The notes under the pieces are model-generated. The model saw only the letters and a list, made by a program, of their open reading frames with translations, did no database searches and had not been told where the DNA came from. A stretch of 64,000 bases of DNA, from positions 1 to 64,000 of the forward strand of contig JACPJE010000012.1 of assembly GCA_016187725.1 (NCBI GenBank), read 5' to 3'. This document shows, piece after piece, positions 27,922 through 37,162 of the stretch. A program made the position numbers and the translations under genes. The stretch comes from Candidatus Latescibacterota bacterium. GTDB taxonomy: Bacteria > Latescibacterota > UBA2968 > UBA8231. Numbering within the stretch: the stretch's first letter is position 1; each line of letters starts with the position of its first letter.

Positions 27922-30804
27922 ATGGCACGAAGCTCAGGATGGCTGGGATTACTGGGGCTGATGTTTTTCATCTACATGGTGCCCGAAGCACTGCTGGCTG
28001 CCAAGCTGGAATTGCGCCAGGCCGGCACCGGCGACACCGATATTTCCGTGGAGGTGGGGGACGAGTTCGAGGTGGAACTGTGGGTGGATGCCGAGAACCG
28101 GTCCATCTCTGGGGCCGCCATCTTCCTCAGCTTCGACGACCAGGTCCTGGAACTGGTCGACCACGACCGTCCTGGCTACCTGCCTTTCAGGCCCGGGGCC
28201 TTCCTCCGCAACGGCGAGATCTACCGCAACACCCTGCTGGCTGCCGACGACCCGGCCGCTGCCGCTGCCGGCACCCAGGTGGACTACAGCGTGGTGCGCG
28301 CCAGCGACCAGGGGGCCGGCAGCGCCGCCACCTTCAGGCTGCGGACCAAGGCCCCCTCTCCCCGCACAACCATCCGCATCGACGAGAGCGGCGGCCGGGA
28401 AACCCGCTTCTTCACGCCCGACGGGGCCCACCAGCCCTTCCAGTTCATCGCCCCCCTGCAGATCCAGGTCAAAGGCATCGAACTGGCCGGCATCCCCCAG
28501 CGCCTGGTGCTGGCCAGGGGCCAGGCCGACACTACCTCCCTGCAACTGGACCATTTCCTCTTCGACCCGCTCTACGGTCCCCAGGACATCCAGTGGTTCG
28601 TCTCCCCCAGCCCCGCCCTCTCCCTCGAATTCGATGCCCAGACCCGCCTGGTGCGCCTGCAGGCGCCTGCGGGGGCCTCGCTGTGGGAGCAGCTGCGGCT
28701 CACCGCCACCAACCCGGACGGGCAGTCCGCTTCCGCCATTGTGGAAGTCTACGTCGACGCCCCGCCCCAGCTGGCCGACGACCTGGGGCCGGTGGCCTTT
28801 GCCGAGGACCAGCCCTTCGAGTGGCCCCTGGAAAACCTGGTCAGTGATCCCGACTCCGGCCCCGACCGGCTGCAGTGGCAGTTCGAGGCGCCCCAGGAAC
28901 TGGGCGCCTCGCTGGGGGTTTCTCCCCGCACCCTGCGCTTCTCCCCCCTCCCGGACTGGAACGGCGAGGGCGCGCTCACCCTGATGGTGGCCGACGAATT
29001 CGGTTTTGCCGACACCGCCCGGGTCTCCTTTGCGGTCGCTCCGGTGGCGGATGCGCCCCGGTTCCGCATGGCGCCCAATATCCGCCTGATCCGCGGCCGG
29101 CAGGACAGCAGCCTGACCCGTCAGGCCCTGCTCAGCGACGCGGAGGAATCCCCTGATCAACTCGAACTCTCCTGGGAAGGCGCCGAGCACGTCGCCGTGC
29201 AGGAACGCGAAGGCCGGCTGGTGCTGGGGGCCTCCCTGGACTGGACCGGCACCGAGGAGATCCGCCTGCGGGTGAGCGATGGGAGTGGCCTGAGCGCCCA
29301 GACCCCGCTGACCGTCAGCGTGGTGCCCTCCCTGCCCCCCGCCCTGCAGGAGGTGCCCCGCCGCAGAGGCATCGCCCCGGGCACGTATTTCGTCCTGGTC
29401 CTCGACTCCCTGGTGGTGGACCCCGACGACGAGGCCGGCAATCTGCGCTGGCAGGTGAGCGGCCAGCAGCAATTGAGCGCTGATCTGAGCGGCAACCGGG
29501 CCGTGCGCATCGAGGCCTCCGACTCCTTTGCCGGCACCGAATTGCTCCACTTTGCCGTGGTCGATCCCAGCGGCGAAAGCGCCGGCTTCGACCTGCTGGT
29601 CTTTGCCGCCTCGGCCGACGGGGCGCCCACCATCGCCCCCCTGCCCGAACTCTCGGTGCCCCTAGGCGGGGTGGACACCTCCCTGGATCTGGACGAATAC
29701 CTCTTTGACCTGGACCAGGAGCCCTCGCAGATGGAGTGGTCTGCAGAGGCCATGGAGGGCGTGGAGCTGCGCATCGACCCCGACACCCACATGCTGGTGG
29801 TAAACCCTGCCATCGATACCCAATCCGGACTGCGCCAGGCCCAGCTGCGAGCGCGCGATCCGGACGGCCACGAAGCCCTGCAGACCCCCCTCCCTCACCT
29901 GATCGGGACCAGCGGCCCTGGCGACCCCGGTCCGGACAGCTCGCCGGCCCCCACAGTGCCGGTCCTGGCCTCCCTGCCCTCCCTCTCCATCCGGGCCGGC
30001 CAGTTCGACCAGAGCCTGGACCTGGACGATTTTGTCAGCCAGGCTGACCCTGCCACCCTCACCTGGGAGGTGCAGGCCCCCGAGCATCTGAGCGGATTGG
30101 TGGATGCCCAGAGCCACCGGCTGCTGGTATTGGCGGAAGCGGGATGGGAAGGCGAGGCTTTGCTGATCCTCAGGGCCAGGGATGCCCTGGGCAAGAGCGT
30201 GGAAGCAGTCCTGCGGGTCCTGGTGGTGCCGGCGGAACCGGCGCTGATCCTGCGGGAAACCCTGCAGGTGGACCTGCTGGAGGGCGATACCGAGATCCGC
30301 CTGCCCCTGAGCGATCTCTTCGAGGGACGGGAAATCCCAGAGGGCCTCATTTGGGAGGCCAGCGGCAGCCAGCCCATCCAGATCAGCCAGGATGCCGGCG
30401 TGCTGATTCTCAAGAGCGGGCAGCCCTGGCAAGGGAACGAAACCATCACCCTGCAGGCGCGCGATACCCAGAACCACCTGGCCAGCGGCCAGCTGACCCT
30501 GCAGGTCTATCCCGCCGACGGCAGCGCCGGCCAGGAGGTGTCCGAATTCCGCCTGGCCCTGCTGCCCAATCCCCTCCAGCCCGAATACCTGGATCTCTTC
30601 GTGCTCAGCGACCGCCCTCTCTCCCAGACCCCGCGACTGCGCCTGCAGTCCGGATCAAACCTGGAGGTGATCCAGGTGGCTCCGGGCATCTGGCAGGGCA
30701 GCCATGTGCTGCAGCCGGGCGAAGCTGAAACCCTGGGCTTTTTGGCCCTGGCCCTGGATCAGGACCGGCAACTGCTCAAGAGCAGCCTGTCCTTCAGCAA
30801 GTAG
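27922..30804 (+). CDS. Secreted cohesin-like/multi-Ig-repeat protein
   Basis: 960 residues. The ATG at 27922 is preferred over the long track ORF because it precedes a clear signal sequence (GWLGLLGLMFFIYMVPEAL) and follows the promoter. Residues about 25-185 resemble a cohesin-like domain (VEVGDEFEVELWVDA, LSFDDQVLELVD). The rest is built of about seven repeats of 85-100 residues with the pattern SLDLDxYLFD...W...V.....L......W.G...L.(L)RA.D, as in cadherin-like or bacterial Ig domains. No PNPFN motif is present; the end is beta-rich (LLPNPLQPEYLDLF). It is likely an extracellular adhesin or scaffold partner of the divergent giant proteins. It overlaps glpD tail-to-tail by 11 bp. Confidence 0.75.
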   Translation: MARSSGWLGLLGLMFFIYMVPEALLAAKLELRQAGTGDTDISVEVGDEFEVELWVDAENRSISGAAIFLSFDDQVLELVDHDRPGYLPFRPGAFLRNGEIYRNTLLAADDPAAAAAGTQVDYSVVRASDQGAGSAATFRLRTKAPSPRTTIRIDESGGRETRFFTPDGAHQPFQFIAPLQIQVKGIELAGIPQRLVLARGQADTTSLQLDHFLFDPLYGPQDIQWFVSPSPALSLEFDAQTRLVRLQAPAGASLWEQLRLTATNPDGQSASAIVEVYVDAPPQLADDLGPVAFAEDQPFEWPLENLVSDPDSGPDRLQWQFEAPQELGASLGVSPRTLRFSPLPDWNGEGALTLMVADEFGFADTARVSFAVAPVADAPRFRMAPNIRLIRGRQDSSLTRQALLSDAEESPDQLELSWEGAEHVAVQEREGRLVLGASLDWTGTEEIRLRVSDGSGLSAQTPLTVSVVPSLPPALQEVPRRRGIAPGTYFVLVLDSLVVDPDDEAGNLRWQVSGQQQLSADLSGNRAVRIEASDSFAGTELLHFAVVDPSGESAGFDLLVFAASADGAPTIAPLPELSVPLGGVDTSLDLDEYLFDLDQEPSQMEWSAEAMEGVELRIDPDTHMLVVNPAIDTQSGLRQAQLRARDPDGHEALQTPLPHLIGTSGPGDPGPDSSPAPTVPVLASLPSLSIRAGQFDQSLDLDDFVSQADPATLTWEVQAPEHLSGLVDAQSHRLLVLAEAGWEGEALLILRARDALGKSVEAVLRVLVVPAEPALILRETLQVDLLEGDTEIRLPLSDLFEGREIPEGLIWEASGSQPIQISQDAGVLILKSGQPWQGNETITLQARDTQNHLASGQLTLQVYPADGSAGQEVSEFRLALLPNPLQPEYLDLFVLSDRPLSQTPRLRLQSGSNLEVIQVAPGIWQGSHVLQPGEAETLGFLALALDQDRQLLKSSLSFSK

Positions 30805-32371
30805 GGGGTAGGTACCCCGAAGCCAGGCGCGTGTACTCCTCCACCTGACCCTTCTCCCAGGCTTCGTCCCGCCCCAACTCACTCGCCAGCACCTGCGCCA
30901 CTGCAGGCGCCGCCTCCACCGAGGCGCGCGCGTCCAGCAACAGACTGCGGGTGCGCCGGGCCAGCACGTCCTCCAGGGTGCGCGCCATCTCCGCCCGCGC
31001 CGCCCACACCACCTGCCCCATGAGGTAAGGCAAGCGCGGATGCAGCGGCTGGGCCCACACCGAGTCTGCAGCAATCAATTCCTCCACCCTCCCCCTTTCC
31101 GCCCCGTACGGATGCAGCGGGTCCTCCCATCCCGAACCCAACTCTTCCCTGGGCATCCAGCCCTGCAGGCGCAGTTCCTCGGTGGCGCAGGCACACACCG
31201 GTAACCCCCCCACCAAGGCCGCTGCATCCACCGTGTCCTGGGCCATCCGCCGGTAGGTGGTCCACTTGCCCCCGATGACGCTGACCAACCCGGCTGGCGA
31301 AACCAGCACCAGGTGCTCGCGGCCCACCGCCTTGGAGGCCCGCCCCGCCCGCTTGCCCTGCACCAGGGGCCGTTGTCCGGCGAAACAGCTGAGGATATCG
31401 GCGCGGCCCGGATCGCGCCGCAGATAACGGGCCGCGTTGCGCAGGATGAAGTCCACCTCCTCGGCCAGGGGCTTGGGCTCCAGCTCGGGCCAGGGCATGG
31501 CCGTGTCCGTGGTCCCCACCAGCACCCGCTGGTGCCAGGGGATCACAAAGAGCACCCGGCCGTCGTCGGTGTGGGGCACCATGATGGCTGCCTCGCCGGG
31601 CTGGAAGGCCGCGTCAAGCACCAGGTGTACGCCCTGGCTGGGCGCCAGCAGGGGTTTGCTGGAGGGCTCGTCCAGATGGCGCAGCTGGTCGGCGAAGACC
31701 CCGGTGGCATTGACCACCACCCGACCCTTCAACTCGTGGACCTGTCCCTTTTCCTCGTCCACCCCCCGCACCCCCTCCACCATCCCTTTGCCCTTGAGCA
31801 GCCCCTCCACCCGCAGGTAGTTCAGCAACACTGCCCCGTGGTCAGCGGCAGTGCGGGCCAGGGCCAGGGCCAGGCGCGCGTCGTCGAACTGGGCGTCGTG
31901 GTACACCACCCCGCCCAGCAGACGGTGGGTCTCCACGTTGGGGATCTGTTCCAGGGTCTGGCGCGGGTCCAGGAGCCGGGAGGGGGCCAGCTTCAACTCC
32001 CCGGCCAACCGGTCGTAGAGCTTGAGCCCAACTCCGTAGAAGGGCCCTTCCCACCACCGGTACCGGGGCACCACAAAGGCCAGGTCGCGCACCAGGTGGG
32101 GCGCGTTGCGGAAGATCAGCCCCCGTTCCCGCAGGGCCTCCACCACCAGCGAGACATTGCCTTGCTTGAGGTAGCGCACCCCCCCATGCACCAGCTTGGT
32201 GCTGCGGCTCGAAGTCCCCTGGGCAAAATCCCGCTGTTCAAGGAGTAGGGTCCGGTACCCGCGCGTCTGGGCATCCACCGCTACCCCTAATCCCGTGGCC
32301 CCCCCGCCCACCACGATCAGGTCCCAGACCTCGTCCCCCAGCCTGCCCAGCATTTGCTCCCGGTCCATCAT
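30794..32371 (-). CDS. glpD: Glycerol-3-phosphate dehydrogenase (FAD-dependent)
   Basis: 525 residues. The N-terminal FAD-binding motif is [19 protein letters not shown] (near residue 15), followed by [26 protein letters not shown], the GlpD signature. The track ORF starting at 33601 is an upstream extension over glpK; the true ATG at 32371 overlaps the glpK stop (ATGA). The enzyme oxidises sn-glycerol 3-phosphate to dihydroxyacetone phosphate, passing electrons to quinone. With glpK it completes glycerol use. No glpF transporter is adjacent. Confidence 0.95.
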   Translation of the reverse strand: MMDREQMLGRLGDEVWDLIVVGGGATGLGVAVDAQTRGYRTLLLEQRDFAQGTSSRSTKLVHGGVRYLKQGNVSLVVEALRERGLIFRNAPHLVRDLAFVVPRYRWWEGPFYGVGLKLYDRLAGELKLAPSRLLDPRQTLEQIPNVETHRLLGGVVYHDAQFDDARLALALARTAADHGAVLLNYLRVEGLLKGKGMVEGVRGVDEEKGQVHELKGRVVVNATGVFADQLRHLDEPSSKPLLAPSQGVHLVLDAAFQPGEAAIMVPHTDDGRVLFVIPWHQRVLVGTTDTAMPWPELEPKPLAEEVDFILRNAARYLRRDPGRADILSCFAGQRPLVQGKRAGRASKAVGREHLVLVSPAGLVSVIGGKWTTYRRMAQDTVDAAALVGGLPVCACATEELRLQGWMPREELGSGWEDPLHPYGAERGRVEELIAADSVWAQPLHPRLPYLMGQVVWAARAEMARTLEDVLARRTRSLLLDARASVEAAPAVAQVLASELGRDEAWEKGQVEEYTRLASGYLPPTC

Positions 32372-33858
32372 TGCCCTCCCCAGCCCAGGCTGCGCTCCAA
32401 TGCCCGGTGCCAGCGCTCCTTGAGTGCCTCCCGAGCCCCAGCCGCCATGCCCGGCTCGAAGCGCCGTTCCAATCTCCACTGACCCGCCAGTGCCGCCACC
32501 TCCGGCCACAGCCCCACCCCCAGACCCGCCAGGTACGCCGCCCCCAGAGCCGTGGTCTCGGTCAGCGCTGGCCGCTCCACCGGGATGCCCAGCACGTCGG
32601 CCTGCATTTGCATCAGCAGATCGCTGGCCGACGCGCCGCCGTCTACCCGCAGGGCGCTCAACCCCACCCCGGCATCCGCCTCCATGGCCTCCAGCAGATC
32701 GGCCACCTGCAGGGCAATGCCCTCCAGGGTGGCCCGGGCCAGGTGGGCGGCGGTGGTCCCCCGAGTCAACCCGAAGATAGTCCCCCGCGCCTCCGGGTCC
32801 CAGTGCGGAGCGCCCAGGCCGGCAAAGGCCGGCACCACCACCACCCCACCGCTGTTTGGCACGCTGGCCGCCAGCTCGTTTACCTGGGGTGCCGAATCGA
32901 TGATCCCCAATCCGTCGCGCAGCCACTGGATGGCGGCTCCCCCCACAAAGACGCTCCCCTCCAGGGCGTATTCGGGGGGCTGGCCTTCCAGTTGCCAGGC
33001 TGCGGTGCTCAGCAGGCGGTGGTGGCTGATGATTGGCTCGGTGCCGGTGTGGCGCAGGAGGAAGCAGCCCGTGCCATAAGTATTCTTGGCCAGGCCGGGC
33101 CGGGTGCACTGCTGCCCAAAGAGGGCGGCCTGCTGATCCCCGGCCATCCCGGCGATGGGGATGGATGCCCCCAGAAGTGCGGGCAGGGTCCGGGCCACCA
33201 CCCCGCTGCTGGGCGCGATGCGGGGCAGCAACTCGGGGGGGATGCCGAAGAGGTCCAGCAACTCCTGGTCCCAGGTGCCCCGGCGCAGGTCCAGCAGCAG
33301 GGTGCGGCTGGCGTTGGTAATATCGGTCAGATGCTCGCCGCCGCTCAGCTTCCAGACCAGCCACGAATCGACGGTGCCGGCGGCCAGTTCCCCTTTTTCG
33401 GCACGTCCCCGGGCGCCGGGCACGTGGTCCAGCAGCCAGGCGATCTTGGTGGCCGAGAAATAGGGATCCAGGAGCAGGCCGGTCTTCTCCCTGACCAGGT
33501 CCTCGCAGCCCTCTTCCCTCAGGCGGGCGCAGTGCCCTGCAGTGCGGCGGTCCTGCCAGACCAGGGCCCGGTGCAGGGGCGCCCCGCTGGCCCGCTCCCA
33601 CAGCAGGGCGGTCTCCCGCTGGTTGGCGATGCCGATGGCCGCCACCTCCGCCGGGCCCACACCCGCCCTGGCCAGGACCTGCCTGGCCATATCCAACTGG
33701 GTCTGCCAGATCTCCTCGGGATCGTGCTCCACCCAGCCGGGCCGGGGATAGTGCTGGGTGAGGGGCTCCTGGGCCTGGGCCACCATCTCGCCGGTCTCGT
33801 CGAAAAGCAGGGCCCGCGAACTGCTGGTCCCCTGGTCCAGGGCCAGGATATGGGGCAT
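32368..33858 (-). CDS. glpK: Glycerol kinase
   Basis: 496 residues, the usual GlpK length. It shows the N-terminal phosphate-binding [22 protein letters not shown]-like [10 protein letters not shown] and the C-terminal [13 protein letters not shown], all typical of FGGY glycerol kinases. It phosphorylates glycerol to glycerol 3-phosphate with ATP. It is first in a glpK-glpD pair with a 4-bp overlap. An AAGGAGGGA ribosome-binding site sits just upstream of the ATG on the minus strand. Confidence 0.96.
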   Translation of the reverse strand: MPHILALDQGTSSSRALLFDETGEMVAQAQEPLTQHYPRPGWVEHDPEEIWQTQLDMARQVLARAGVGPAEVAAIGIANQRETALLWERASGAPLHRALVWQDRRTAGHCARLREEGCEDLVREKTGLLLDPYFSATKIAWLLDHVPGARGRAEKGELAAGTVDSWLVWKLSGGEHLTDITNASRTLLLDLRRGTWDQELLDLFGIPPELLPRIAPSSGVVARTLPALLGASIPIAGMAGDQQAALFGQQCTRPGLAKNTYGTGCFLLRHTGTEPIISHHRLLSTAAWQLEGQPPEYALEGSVFVGGAAIQWLRDGLGIIDSAPQVNELAASVPNSGGVVVVPAFAGLGAPHWDPEARGTIFGLTRGTTAAHLARATLEGIALQVADLLEAMEADAGVGLSALRVDGGASASDLLMQMQADVLGIPVERPALTETTALGAAYLAGLGVGLWPEVAALAGQWRLERRFEPGMAAGAREALKERWHRALERSLGWGGQ

Positions 33859-33868
33859 GAATCCCTCC

Positions 33869-33922
33869 TTTGGCGCGTTCCTGTTCCTGCCTATATTACT
33901 GCGTCGCCCACCCCCCTGCCAA
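33869..33922. promoter_or_regulatory. Overlapping divergent promoters of glpK and the PhyH-like gene
   Basis: Towards the PhyH-like gene: TTGGCG (33870-33875) and TATATT (33892-33897) with 16 bp between. Towards glpK (minus strand): TTGGCA (33917-33922) and TAATAT (33893-33898) with 18 bp between. The two -10 hexamers overlap almost completely, so polymerases would compete for this 54-bp block. Confidence 0.5.
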
Positions 33923-33946
33923 CCGGCCAGCCGAGGAGCCAGCCAG

Positions 33947-34672
33947 ATGACCGAAACCGAGATCTACGAATTCGACCTGAACGGATACATCATCTTCCGC
34001 GACCTGATTCCCCCCGACCTGGTGCGCCGCATGAACGAGCGCATCGACGCCGACCAGGCCGGTGAGTTCCCCCACAGCTTCCAGTTCCTCCACCTCGACC
34101 CCTGCTTCATGGAATTGATGGCCCACCCGCGCACCCTGCATATCATGCGCACCATCATCGGCGACTGGCTGCGCTTGGACCACACCTACGGCCTGCAGAT
34201 GAACAAGGAGACCGAGGTGCGCGAGAACCTGCACGGCGGCCTGCGCGCCGACCAGGGCGAGCACCAGTACCAGTGGGCTTACAACCGGATGTGGAACGGC
34301 CTGATCGTGGTGATGTACGCCCTCGAAGACGTCCCCCCCGGGGCCGGCGGTCTGATCGTGGTCCCCGGCAGCCACAAGGCGGCCCTCAACAGCTACAAAC
34401 CCGAGGTCTACTCGCACCTGGTGGTCAATCCTTCGTTCAAGGCCGGCGACCTGCTCATCTTCACCGAGGCCCTGGTCCACGGGACCCGCAAATGGATCGC
34501 CCCCGGGCGCCGGCGGGCCCTGCTCTACAAATACTCCCCCGGGTACTCCACCTGGGGCGACGCCGCCAATCTCAAGAAGTACGAGGCCATGGCCACCACC
34601 CAGCTGCAGCGCGACCTCTTGCGACCGCCCTACGTGGGCAAACGCACCCCGCTCGACTTTCCAGAGGTCTGA
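33947..34672 (+). CDS. Phytanoyl-CoA dioxygenase (PhyH)-like Fe(II)/2-oxoglutarate oxygenase
   Basis: 241 residues with the PhyH start pattern [18 protein letters not shown]. The double-stranded beta-helix region has [18 protein letters not shown] and, later, [12 protein letters not shown], whose His would be the distal iron ligand. The first H-x-D ligand pair is not obvious: the region before [12 protein letters not shown] reads [12 protein letters not shown]. Family members hydroxylate diverse small molecules, often unknown substrates in environmental bacteria. GAGGAG lies about 9 bp before the ATG. It is monocistronic and diverges from glpK. Confidence 0.78.
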   Translation: MTETEIYEFDLNGYIIFRDLIPPDLVRRMNERIDADQAGEFPHSFQFLHLDPCFMELMAHPRTLHIMRTIIGDWLRLDHTYGLQMNKETEVRENLHGGLRADQGEHQYQWAYNRMWNGLIVVMYALEDVPPGAGGLIVVPGSHKAALNSYKPEVYSHLVVNPSFKAGDLLIFTEALVHGTRKWIAPGRRRALLYKYSPGYSTWGDAANLKKYEAMATTQLQRDLLRPPYVGKRTPLDFPEV

Positions 34673-34779
34673 GGCCATGCTCAAGCAAGGCGCCTGGGCC
34701 TGAAGCCCCCGGCGCACCGGGAACTGCCCCTTCGAGTATATTCTGAAGTACCAGTCCTCCTCGCCCCCAGAGGTGTCCC

Positions 34780-37101
34780 ATGCCCACCTCAGTTCTCCTC
34801 CTCCTCGCCCTGCCCACCCTCCTGGGCGCCGATGAATTGCGCTTCGACACCCCGCAGGAATGGCAGACCTGGAAGTTGCCCCTGGGCGCAGTGGAATTCA
34901 CCTCGACCGGCGACCTCAAGCCCGTCCAGATCCGCAAGAACACCAATGCTTCCCTGGACGCCCTGCACTACGGGGGCGGCATCCGCAGCGCGGGGGGAGC
35001 TGATCAGCGCGCTGCCCTCTCGGTACTGGATGGCGATCTCAATACGGGCTGGTCCCCCGACCCGGAGGCGCCCCTGGAAGACCGCTTCATCGAAATCGAC
35101 CTGGGCCGGGGGGTCTCGGCCTACCGGGTGACCCTGCTCTTCGCCGAGGACGCCCCGCCCTTCGAACTCTTCGACCTGCTGCTCTCCACCGGGGAGCAGC
35201 AGCTCGACCAGATCGCCAATCCCATCCCCAACACCCTGGTCTACCGCATCAGCGAGCGCTTCAAGGAGAACACCAGACACCGGCTGGTCTACCAGCTGGA
35301 CCGGCCGGAGCACACCCCCATCCAGTACCTGCGCATCGCGGTCCTCAAAAGCCCGCCAGGCGCCCGGCTGGCCGAGGTGGAGGTGGAGGGCATCGGCGAC
35401 AACCTGCTGCTCGATCTGGGCCAGAAGGGCGGCGACATCCAGATCATCGTCGACACCAGCAAACCGGACGAAGCCGTGCAGACGGGCAATGCCCAGGCCC
35501 TCACCGACGGCGACCTGAACACCCGCTGGCAGCAGCGCAACGAGCCGCGCGCCCCCTACGACATCTGGGGCAATATCACCCTCGACCTGGGCGCCGTGTA
35601 CTGGGTGGACTGGTTCCGCCTCATCGGCGGGGTGGTGGTGCGTTCCGGCTCGGGGGGCGGCATCACCACCGCCCACTACGTCTCCCGGCGCAGCTTCATC
35701 TACAAGTACTACGAAGTGCTCACCTCCGACGGCTCCCTGGCACCAGACGGCAGCCGGGTGTGGACCAAGCACTACGCCGACTATCCCACCCAGGAATCCT
35801 TCACCATGGGCATGGCCGACCACAAGTTCGACCCCCTCCCCACCCGCTACGTCCGGTTCGTCTGGCGGGTATGGGACGCCGCCTGCGCCGTGGCCGTGGG
35901 CGGCACCCAGGGCAGGACCTCCCAGTTCTGCCTGGTGACCGGTGCCACCGAGGAACTACAAGTTTTCGGCGAGGGTTATCCGCAGTCCCTGGAGTTCTCC
36001 TCTCCCACCATCGACCTGAGTGCCGGCAAGAATCTGCAGCGCATCTCGTGGCAGGCCAACACCCCCCCAGGCACCCGCCTCGAGATCCGCAGCCGCACCG
36101 GCAACGAGGTGGTCCAGCAGCTGACCTTCCGCGACAAGGACGGCAAGGAGGTCACCCAGAAGAAATACGAGAAACTCATCCCCTCCTTCCGCGGCCCCGT
36201 CGACACCCTGCTGGTGGCCGGCGGCGACTGGAGCCCCTGGAGCAAGATCTACGGCGCCTCCGGCGAGGCCTTCCACTCCCCCTCGCCCCGGCGCTACCTG
36301 GAACTCAACGCCCGCCTGACCAGCGACAACCCCGATCAGGGGGCCAGCCTGGACTGGCTGGCTCTCGAATACACCTCTCCCCTGGCCAGCCGGGCCATCG
36401 GCGAGATCTCCCCCCCGGAGGTGCGCCCTGGCGAACCCACCGAATTCTCCTACTTCCTGCGACCCGAGGGCGCCGCCCCCGGCCTGGACCAGCTGGCCAT
36501 CGAAGCCACCGTGCCCCTGCGCTTCACCGCCGCCTATGTGGACCAGCAGCCGGTGGAGGCCGAGGCGGATTCCACTCCCGCCGGCTTCCAGGTCAAGTTC
36601 CCCCGCCCGCTGCGCTCCGATCAGCTGGTGGAGCTGCGCTTCTCCTCGGCGGTCTTCCTCCAGTCCACCCGCTTCGACCTGTTTCTGGAGGACAGCCGCT
36701 CCAAGGTGCGCCAGCCCGCCGAGCCGGGCGACGCCACCCAACTGGCCGAGAGCAACTCCAACGTCGTGCGCCTGCCGGTAGCCGACCATCTGCTGGCCAA
36801 CCTCTCCCTGGCCGCGGTCTTCACCCCCAACGGGGACGGGATCAACGACCAGTTGCAGGTCTCCCTGGACCTGGTCAATGTGCTGGCCCCCCGGCCTCTG
36901 CGCCTGCGCCTCTACGACCTGGCCGGCAGGCTGGTCTACGCCGCAGAAAAGCAGGCCATGGCCGGCCGCCAGGAGTTTTCCTGGAACGGCCGGGGAGCCG
37001 GCGGCCAGCTGCTGCCTCCCGGCCTCTACCTGCTCGAACTGACCATCGAGGGCGATGCCCGCCAGGAAAACACCCGGCGCGTGGTGCAGGTGGTGTACTG
37101 A
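34780..37101 (+). CDS. Secreted discoidin-like protein with C-terminal CHU_C/FlgD-type module
   Basis: 773 residues starting with a signal peptide (MPTSVLLLLALPTLLGADE). Two discoidin/F5-8C-like domains are visible at about residues 60-205 and 215-390, each with a D(G/x)DL(N)TRW or GWSPD segment and an (I/L)DLG strand. The middle is beta-rich with LEYTSPLASRAIGEI. The C-terminus has FTPNGDGINDQL and a FlgD-type Ig tail ending in VVQVVY. It is a paralog of 480-2546. A TATATT element lies at 34737-34742 but no good -35. The gene sits directly upstream of a sugar ABC transporter, consistent with binding extracellular glycans; this link is inference. Confidence 0.8.
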   Translation: MPTSVLLLLALPTLLGADELRFDTPQEWQTWKLPLGAVEFTSTGDLKPVQIRKNTNASLDALHYGGGIRSAGGADQRAALSVLDGDLNTGWSPDPEAPLEDRFIEIDLGRGVSAYRVTLLFAEDAPPFELFDLLLSTGEQQLDQIANPIPNTLVYRISERFKENTRHRLVYQLDRPEHTPIQYLRIAVLKSPPGARLAEVEVEGIGDNLLLDLGQKGGDIQIIVDTSKPDEAVQTGNAQALTDGDLNTRWQQRNEPRAPYDIWGNITLDLGAVYWVDWFRLIGGVVVRSGSGGGITTAHYVSRRSFIYKYYEVLTSDGSLAPDGSRVWTKHYADYPTQESFTMGMADHKFDPLPTRYVRFVWRVWDAACAVAVGGTQGRTSQFCLVTGATEELQVFGEGYPQSLEFSSPTIDLSAGKNLQRISWQANTPPGTRLEIRSRTGNEVVQQLTFRDKDGKEVTQKKYEKLIPSFRGPVDTLLVAGGDWSPWSKIYGASGEAFHSPSPRRYLELNARLTSDNPDQGASLDWLALEYTSPLASRAIGEISPPEVRPGEPTEFSYFLRPEGAAPGLDQLAIEATVPLRFTAAYVDQQPVEAEADSTPAGFQVKFPRPLRSDQLVELRFSSAVFLQSTRFDLFLEDSRSKVRQPAEPGDATQLAESNSNVVRLPVADHLLANLSLAAVFTPNGDGINDQLQVSLDLVNVLAPRPLRLRLYDLAGRLVYAAEKQAMAGRQEFSWNGRGAGGQLLPPGLYLLELTIEGDARQENTRRVVQVVY

Positions 37102-37104
37102 CCT

Positions 37105-37133
37105 TTGACAGGTCCCCTTCGCCCGGTTACATT
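37105..37133 (+). promoter_or_regulatory. Sigma70-type promoter of the sugar ABC transporter operon
   Basis: TTGACA (37105-37110) and TACATT (37128-37133) are exactly 17 bp apart, beginning 4 bp after the preceding stop codon and ending 30 bp before the ATG at 37163. Confidence 0.7.
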
Positions 37134-37162
37134 CCTGCACCTTCTCTTTCTGCTGGCTGCCT

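Noticed and set aside
30794-33601. 935-residue ORF as a single GlpD fusion
   Set aside because: The upstream portion is out of frame within glpK; the GlpD start at 32371 with an ATGA overlap is clear.
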